DNA from: Chloroflexia bacterium
GTDB lineage: Bacteria > Chloroflexota > Chloroflexia > QHBQ01 > JADMIH01
Length of the DNA: 6,037 nt
Assembly: GCA_025927935.1 (NCBI GenBank)
Contig: JAICKM010000438.1
Coordinates: 1-6,037 of the forward strand
Reading direction: 5' to 3'
Shown: positions 1 through 3,901 of the stretch, piece after piece
Numbering within the stretch: position 1 is the first letter of the stretch
Layout: every line of letters begins with the position of its first letter
Program-made: the position numbers and the translations under genes
The notes under the pieces: generated by a model
The model's input: the letters and a program-made list of their open reading frames with translations, nothing else
What the model was told of the DNA's origin: nothing
Databases searched by the model: none

Positions 1-1
1 C

Positions 2-1204
2 GGCATCCTGGCGAGCGCCCTGCAACGGAGCGGTCCCGGCGACAACTGGTGGGGCCTGGGACTGGGCTGGGGCGCGGGCGCCGCGCTGTACATAACGGCC
101 AACGCCTTGCGCTGGGCGTTTAGCTTGCTGCGCTATCGCCCGGTGCGCCGCTTCGGCCTGCTGATCGGCTATGGCCTGACCGGGCTGGCGCTGGTGCTGC
201 TCTTCGCGCTGCCGAGCGCCTGGGCGCAGATCGTGTTCTGGCCCGCGGCCTGGACCAGTGGCCTAATTGTGGGCGGCGCGGGGCTGACCTGGCCGGCACT
301 GGTCGGATTGATCGTGACGGCGGCGCTGGCCGTGGGTGGCATGTACGCCGTGGCGCGCACGACGATGCTGGTCCGGGCCCTGGAGGAAGGGCGGCTGGGC
401 GGCGACGTGCGCGCAGCCTCGCGGGGCGGGGCGTCGGCGGCGGCGGAAGCGCAGTTGCAGCTACACGTGGCCCGGCGCTATGCGGCGGGGCGCTTGCCCG
501 CGGGCATCCCGGCCGCGTGGGCCGCCCGGCTGACCGGCCCCGGCGGGGCGCTCATCTATCGCCAGTGGCTGCGGGCGCTGCGGCTGCCCTGGGGGCAGCG
601 CTTGTTTGCGGTGGCCGCCTTGCTGGGGCCGGCCAGCGCCACACCCATCGCGCTCGCCACCCTGGTCCATACGGGCGCCCAGTTCGCGATTATCGCCCAG
701 GTCGCCGTCTTCGCCAACCTGCTGTTGTTGGGGCGCGGGGTGGCGATGCTGCGCCGCGAACTGGCCCACCCGGAATTCTTCGCCGGGTGGCCCGCGAGCC
801 GCCGGCAGATGCTAGCCTATCATCTGCTGCCGGGCTTTGGCTTGCCGCTGCTCTGTGGCGAAGTGGTCTTGCTGCTGGCCGGGGCGACGGTCCTGGGCTG
901 GGGCCTGGTCCTGCCCTGGTTGGTGCTCTGGCCGCTGCTGATGGCGGCGAACGGCGTCATCGTGCTGCTGGACTTCGAGCGCATGCTACGCCGCTGGCCG
1001 GCCACAGCGGAAACCGTACCCAATGTCGGCCCCGTCGTGCTGGTCGCGGTGGTGGTAGTCTGGATCACCACCGGCCTGGGAGGGTTGCTGCCAGGCCTGG
1101 TCGCCACGGCGGTGGTGGTCGGCGCGGACACGCTGCTGGCCGGCGGCTCCGGCGCAACCGCGCCCGTGGCGAGCCAGGACGCGAGTCCGGGGCGCCCCGC
1201 TTAG
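2..1204 (+). CDS. ABC-2-type exporter permease-like membrane protein (5' end outside window)
   Basis: The reading frame is open from base 2 to a TAG at 1202-1204 and gives 400 visible residues. A TTG at 107 could be read as a start, but the 35 codons before it are also membrane-like (a WWGLGLGW...ALYITANALRW segment) and no ribosome site precedes 107, so I take the gene to begin upstream. Hydrophobic segments lie near visible residues 17-34, 52-72, 86-117, 202-222, 228-244, 275-296, 297-322, 343-358 and 360-380. A basic, Ala/Arg-rich stretch at about 118-200 is probably cytoplasmic. The segment GPGGALIYRQWLRALR (about 179-194) and the loop AGWPASRRQMLAYHLLPG (about 261-278) resemble the cytoplasmic 'LPxSRRxLL' segments of ABC-2 or putative ABC-exporter permeases. 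Family assignment is inference. An ATP-binding partner would be expected next to it but is not visible here. The tail after residue 380 is low-complexity and polar. Confidence 0.75.
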   Translation, partial: GILASALQRSGPGDNWWGLGLGWGAGAALYITANALRWAFSLLRYRPVRRFGLLIGYGLTGLALVLLFALPSAWAQIVFWPAAWTSGLIVGGAGLTWPALVGLIVTAALAVGGMYAVARTTMLVRALEEGRLGGDVRAASRGGASAAAEAQLQLHVARRYAAGRLPAGIPAAWAARLTGPGGALIYRQWLRALRLPWGQRLFAVAALLGPASATPIALATLVHTGAQFAIIAQVAVFANLLLLGRGVAMLRRELAHPEFFAGWPASRRQMLAYHLLPGFGLPLLCGEVVLLLAGATVLGWGLVLPWLVLWPLLMAANGVIVLLDFERMLRRWPATAETVPNVGPVVLVAVVVVWITTGLGGLLPGLVATAVVVGADTLLAGGSGATAPVASQDASPGRPA

Positions 1205-1317
1205 GATCGGCGCAGCATCTTCATAGCGCCGTCCTGGCTGTTGCGCTCCCGCTGCCCTGCCCATCGCCCGACCGGTGCTGGTGCCCGGCGGCCCGCAAAG
1301 GCGGACCTGGTGCTCGT

Positions 1318-1371
1318 CGCCGGCCCAGCAACGGGCCTGGCGCCGCTGCCCGGCTCAAGATCCAACGGATC
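1318..1371 (+). terminator. Stem-loop pair downstream of the membrane protein gene, possible transcript end
   Basis: The first hairpin pairs CGCC+GGCCC (1318-1326) with GGGCC+GGCG (1333-1337 and 1339-1342) around an AGCAAC loop, with one bulged T at 1338. The second is a perfect GATCC-AAC-GGATC hairpin (1359-1371), followed by the modestly T-rich GCTATTTCTTG. There is no clean T-tract, so this would be a weak or non-canonical terminator, or a stabilising 3' structure. In high-G+C sequence such stems also arise by chance. Confidence 0.25.
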
Positions 1372-1486
1372 GCTATTTCTTGCGATACTGTAAGTTGCCT
1401 GCGCCGCCCCTTCTTGTGACCGGTGAAACCCCGCGTCGTCATCTCTGCTATAGACGATTTACGCTTGAATAAGCTCGATTAGCGTT

Positions 1487-1510
1487 TGGCCGTTACTGTT
1501 ATCACGGCCA
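1487..1510. promoter_or_regulatory. Inverted repeat TGGCCGT-N10-ACGGCCA
   Basis: Seven-base arms at 1487-1493 and 1504-1510 are perfectly complementary across a 10-base spacer (TACTGTTATC). The centre-to-centre arm distance is 17 bases, compatible with a dimeric repressor site as well as with a small RNA hairpin. It lies about 35 bases upstream of the candidate -35 element at 1542. Function is inferred from position only. Confidence 0.25.
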
Positions 1511-1541
1511 TACCCATCCGTGACGCATCGGTGGGGCCGAG

Positions 1542-1569
1542 TTGCCGGTACGCGGAACTGGCCTCTAAT
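1542..1569 (+). promoter_or_regulatory. Candidate sigma70-type promoter for the S8 peptidase gene
   Basis: TTGCCG at 1542-1547 matches the TTGACA consensus at four of six positions. TCTAAT at 1564-1569 matches TATAAT at five of six. The spacer is 16 bases. It lies in the locally A/T-richer part of the gap and would give a leader of roughly 250 bases before the peptidase ATG. Chloroflexota promoter preferences are not well known to me, so this is only the best match I found by eye. Confidence 0.28.
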
Positions 1570-1725
1570 TTGCTTAGTAAATTCTCGGTGGCGGGCACCT
1601 TATCAGCCCCGGCTCCATCGGCATTATTCGATAGTTCATCGCGAAGCACACCCAGGACAGATCGCCCCATCGACAAATGGCGCTATTGCTCGGTGGCACG
1701 CAGATATCGGCGGGATAGGAGCAAA

Positions 1726-1741
1726 ATGACACCGGCGTCAT
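1726..1741. promoter_or_regulatory. Near-perfect 16-bp palindrome, possible operator or RNA hairpin
   Basis: ATGACACCGGCGTCAT reads almost the same on both strands. The outer five bases (ATGAC/GTCAT) and the central CCGG are symmetric, and only the sixth pair breaks symmetry, so 14 of 16 positions agree. It sits 88 bases upstream of the peptidase start. It could be a protein-binding operator. In RNA it could instead form a five-pair stem that ties up the ATG of the upstream ORF starting at 1726. The sequence cannot tell these apart. Confidence 0.3.
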
Positions 1742-1836
1742 CGCTCCGCAGTTGGCCCCGTTCGGATCTGGATTGTTTAGCCGGTCCGTGCGACGCAGGA
1801 TTTTACCTCACCCACCAGGAGCAAACGGATGGCTAG
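1726..1836 (+). CDS. Possible 36-residue upstream ORF / leader peptide overlapping the peptidase start
   Basis: The ORF starts at ATG 1726 behind AGGAG (1717-1721, four-base spacer) and ends at a TAG at 1834-1836, overlapping the peptidase ATG (1829) by eight bases. The peptide is polar with two cysteines (residues 17 and 22), has no membrane segment, and I recognise no family. In its favour are the Shine-Dalgarno and the stop/start overlap, which is typical of translational coupling. The AGGAGCAAA before its start is also repeated before the peptidase start. Against it are its shortness, ordinary-looking residues and no evidence of coding composition. The same frame runs open back to about 1486 without another ribosome site. 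Confidence 0.2.
   Translation: MTPASSLRSWPRSDLDCLAGPCDAGFYLTHQEQTDG
1817..1821 (+). promoter_or_regulatory. Ribosome binding site of the S8 peptidase gene
   Basis: AGGAG lies seven bases before ATG 1829. It fixes that codon as the start and agrees with the signal peptide beginning right there. Confidence 0.75.
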
Positions 1837-3712
1837 CCTCCGCTCTCGCCTCACAAACGTCTTATTATTGGCCGCGCTGGTCCTCAGCGCCCCGGCCGGC
1901 ATGGCCTTCGCGCCCGGCGCTACCGCCGGGGCCGGTGCGCTTCAGCCCTACATCGTCCAGGCTTCCACCGCTGATGCCGCCGCCGCCGCCGTCGCTGAGG
2001 CGGGCGGCACCGTCCGCGCCCGCTTGGGCCTCATCAACGGCGTGGCCTCCGCGCTGGATGCGGCCGCCCTGGCCCGGCTCCACGCCACGCCCGGCATTAC
2101 GCTGCACCTCGACGGCGGTGTGCGGAAAGCGGACGACGGCCATGAGACCGACACGCGGGGCTACTTGCTTTATCCGGCCGCCGCTACCGATGTGACCCTG
2201 TTGCAGCAGCAGACGGTCACTGGCCCGCGCACCACCTGCGCCAATCGCCAGGTGACGGTGTCCACGACCACGCAGGAACGGCAGCCGCTCCAGGGCTGGG
2301 GTGTGACCGTGGCCGTGGTTGATTCCGGCCTGGTCAACGCCGACAAACCGGGCGATTGGAATTACCAGGACCCGGCGACCGGCACGCTGGTGGCCGAAAA
2401 GGCCGGGCGTTGCTTTGTCTATCGGGACTTCCTGCCGCGCAGCGCGGCCAACGGCAACAGCGGGGCCGCCGCCAATAACAGCGTCGATCAGAACGGTCAC
2501 GGCACGCACGTCATCTCCACCATCACCGATAACCGGACGACCCGGCTGGCCGCCAACGAGCCGCCCGCGCCGGTGGGCGTGGCGCCGCAGGTGAACCTGC
2601 TGGTGGCCCGCGCCCTGGACGGCACCGGGGCCGGCTCCTATTCGGATGTGATCGCGGCCATCGACTGGATCGTCAGCAACAAGACAACGTACAACGTGCG
2701 CGTGCTCAACCTCTCGCTCTATGCGCCGGTCCAGGGGCCGTACTGGGCCGACCCGCTGAACCAGGCTGTCATGCGCGCCTGGCAAGCGGGCATCGTCGTC
2801 GTCGCCGCCGCGGGCAACAGTGGCCCGGACGCCGGGACGATTACCGCGCCGGGCAACGTGCCCTACGTGGTCACGGTGGGCGCCGTCAAGAGCGGGCGCT
2901 ATACCGCCGGGGGCGACGACGAACTGGCCGCCTACTCCAGCCGCGGGCCAACCGAGTCGGCCTTCGTGAAGCCGGATGTGCTGGTGCCCGCGTCGCGCAC
3001 CATCGCGCCCATGCCCGATAACTCGATCCTGGCCCAGCAGGTTGTGGCCGGGCGCATCGAGCAACGGGCCGACCCGGTCTACCAGGTGACGAAGGTCAAG
3101 GACAACATCAACTATTATCAGCTCAGCGGCACATCCATGGCGGCCGCCGAGGTGAGCGGGATCGCCGCGCTGATCATGCAAGCCAATCCGAGCCTGACCA
3201 ACAATCAGGTCAAATACCGGCTGGTCAGCACGGCCCGCGCGGCCCTCGATGCGAGCACCGGCGCCGCGGCCTACAGCGTCTGGGAGCAGGGCGCGGGGCT
3301 GGTGAACGCCCCGCAGGCGGTGTTCACGACCACGACGACCGCCGCGAACACCGGCATGGATATCGGCCAGGATCTGACCAGCACCACGCATTACTGGGGC
3401 TACACCACCTGGGACCCGGCGACGAGCACATTCCAGTTGATCGACCCGATCACTGGGGGGGCGCTGACCACCTGGGATGGCGCGAGCGGGGTCTGGACCG
3501 GGGCGGGCCGTATCTGGGCAGGCGCCGGGCGCATCTGGGCGGGGGCGGGCCGCATCTGGGCGGGGGCCGGGCGCATCTGGGCCGGGGGCACGACCTCCTG
3601 GGCGGGCAGCGATTCGCTCTGGGCGGGGGCGGGCCGTATCTGGGCGGGCACAGCGGGCGGGGCCTCGCTGGCCGGCGCCTCCACCGCCGAGTCCCTCGTG
3701 CCCGATCCCTGA
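1829..3712 (+). CDS. Secreted S8 family (subtilisin-like) serine peptidase with C-terminal Trp-heptad repeats
   Basis: This is a complete 627-residue gene that encodes an exported subtilase cleaving proteins outside the cytoplasmic membrane. Residues 1-28 form a signal peptide: Arg5 and Arg7, a hydrophobic core at 10-20, and probable cleavage near Ala26 or Ala28. Residues about 39-100 resemble an I9 inhibitor propeptide (PYIVQ...GGTVRARLGLINGVASAL...PGITLHLDGG), which in this family folds the enzyme and is then removed. The catalytic domain spans about 155-495, with Asp165 (VAVVDSGL), His224 (NGHGTHV), oxyanion-hole Asn330 (AAAGNSGPD) and nucleophile Ser436 (GTSMAAAEVSG). It also shows YSSRGP (369-374) and KPDVLVPA (381-388). 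The usual SP-H after GTSMA is AA-E here, which active family members can vary. The only cysteines are 137 and 195. The tail from 528 is Trp-phased in sevens (see the repeat entry). The gene is alone on its strand, with a long leader before it and an intrinsic terminator after it. Substrate is unknown. Confidence 0.95.
   Translation: MASLRSRLTNVLLLAALVLSAPAGMAFAPGATAGAGALQPYIVQASTADAAAAAVAEAGGTVRARLGLINGVASALDAAALARLHATPGITLHLDGGVRKADDGHETDTRGYLLYPAAATDVTLLQQQTVTGPRTTCANRQVTVSTTTQERQPLQGWGVTVAVVDSGLVNADKPGDWNYQDPATGTLVAEKAGRCFVYRDFLPRSAANGNSGAAANNSVDQNGHGTHVISTITDNRTTRLAANEPPAPVGVAPQVNLLVARALDGTGAGSYSDVIAAIDWIVSNKTTYNVRVLNLSLYAPVQGPYWADPLNQAVMRAWQAGIVVVAAAGNSGPDAGTITAPGNVPYVVTVGAVKSGRYTAGGDDELAAYSSRGPTESAFVKPDVLVPASRTIAPMPDNSILAQQVVAGRIEQRADPVYQVTKVKDNINYYQLSGTSMAAAEVSGIAALIMQANPSLTNNQVKYRLVSTARAALDASTGAAAYSVWEQGAGLVNAPQAVFTTTTTAANTGMDIGQDLTSTTHYWGYTTWDPATSTFQLIDPITGGALTTWDGASGVWTGAGRIWAGAGRIWAGAGRIWAGAGRIWAGGTTSWAGSDSLWAGAGRIWAGTAGGASLAGASTAESLVPDP
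3473..3661 (+). repeat. Nine in-frame 21-bp units encoding Trp-phased heptads (consensus W-A-G-A-G-R-I)
   Basis: Within the peptidase, Trp occurs at residues 549, 556, 563, 570, 577, 584, 591, 598 and 605, exactly seven apart. Units 563, 570, 577 and 598 are WAGAGRI and unit 556 is WTGAGRI. Units 549, 584, 591 and 605 keep the Trp but diverge after it. An older register may extend to Trp528 and Phe535, also multiples of seven away. Identical heptads use different codons: unit 563 (3515-3535) and unit 570 (3536-3556) differ at four synonymous positions. I recall similar RIWAG-type tails in other Chloroflexota subtilases, with no established function known to me. Anchoring to the cell surface or a repetitive beta structure are guesses. 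Confidence 0.9.
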
Positions 3713-3734
3713 ACCGCGCCCGGCGGCAAGCGCA

Positions 3735-3764
3735 AAGAGTGGGGGTTGTTGCTCCCCCCTTTTT
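3735..3764 (+). terminator. Intrinsic terminator of the S8 peptidase gene
   Basis: GGGGG (3741-3745) pairs with CCCCC (3754-3758) around TTGTTGCT, followed by C and TTTTT (3760-3764). The A-rich bases at 3735-3739 can pair with the T-tract, lengthening the stem past one mismatch. It begins 23 bases after the peptidase stop, and the T-tract orientation fits the plus strand. On the minus strand the stem is followed only by a weak T-run, so it would serve the convergent ATPase gene poorly. Confidence 0.8.
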
Positions 3765-3794
3765 GTGTGCGGGGCAGCCTGTCAATCAGGATTT

Positions 3795-3868
3795 GTCATT
3801 CTGAGCGCAGCGAAGAATCTCCGTCTTGTCGCTCCTACGACGAGACTCTGAGCGCAGCGAAGAGTAAC
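3795..3868. repeat. Twin-hairpin dispersed repeat (REP-like) with GAGCGCAGCGA cores
   Basis: Two direct copies share the 17-mer TCTGAGCGCAGCGAAGA (3800-3816 and 3847-3863), 47 bases apart. Each copy is itself a hairpin. Arms ATTCT/AGAAT (3798-3802/3814-3818) or ACTCT/AGAGT (3845-3849/3861-3865) flank a tandem G-A/A-G mismatch, two G-C pairs and a GCA triloop. Between them a third stem-loop pairs GTCT and GTCG (3823-3826, 3828-3831) with CGAC and AGAC (3838-3841, 3843-3846). The outer ends GTCATTCT and AGAGTAAC are themselves roughly inverted. From memory, GTCATTCTGAGCGnAGCGAAGAATCT is a widely dispersed intergenic repeat in Chloroflexota and other environmental genomes. It fills the gap between two convergent genes, a typical place for REP elements. 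No transposase is nearby. Confidence 0.8.
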
Positions 3869-3901
3869 AGGCCAGGTGCGACCGACGACCGTTGCGGGCG
3901 A

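Larger units (their letters stand above)
1205..1828. other. Long intergenic/leader region without a convincing gene
   Basis: This is a 624-base gap between the membrane protein stop and the peptidase start. Its first 170 or so bases resemble the genes in composition. From about 1375 it is visibly richer in A and T. Reading frames through it give Arg/Pro/Ser-rich peptides with no recognisable motif, and most lack a ribosome site. The most protein-like is on the minus strand at 1479-1670 (ATG at 1670), but it has no Shine-Dalgarno and its codon third positions are much poorer in G/C than those of the flanking genes. Structured sites inside are listed separately. I see no tRNA, no CRISPR repeat and no known riboswitch core. 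It is most likely a 3' region for the first gene plus a promoter and long 5' leader for the peptidase, or the remains of a decayed gene. Confidence 0.6.

Noticed and set aside
517..1419. 300-codon plus-strand ORF overlapping the membrane protein gene
   Set aside because: It is Arg/Pro/Gly/Ala-rich low-complexity in a shifted frame. The overlapping frame gives coherent membrane segments.
1479..1676. Minus-strand 65-codon ORF in the intergenic region as a real gene
   Set aside because: There is no Shine-Dalgarno at either TTG 1676 or ATG 1670, codon third positions are unlike the neighbours, and no family is recognised. It is kept only as a possibility under the leader finding.
1970..2000. GCC-rich simple repeat in the peptidase propeptide
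   Set aside because: It is a run of alanine codons within the propeptide helix, and is ordinary for a high-G+C coding sequence.
1865..3391. 508-codon minus-strand ORF opposite the subtilase gene
   Set aside because: The opposite frame has all catalytic subtilase motifs. The antisense translation is His/Arg/Gly-rich without any recognisable domain, as expected from G/C-rich third positions reading through on the other strand.
3400..3735. Proline-rich repetitive minus-strand ORF (PAQMRPAPAQ repeats)
   Set aside because: It is the antisense image of the Trp-heptad repeat. It has no ribosome site, and the sense frame is continuous with the peptidase.
3795..3868. CRISPR array
   Set aside because: There are only two short repeat copies, each a self-contained hairpin, and the spacer between them folds with the same element. 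It fits a REP-like repeat, not a CRISPR.
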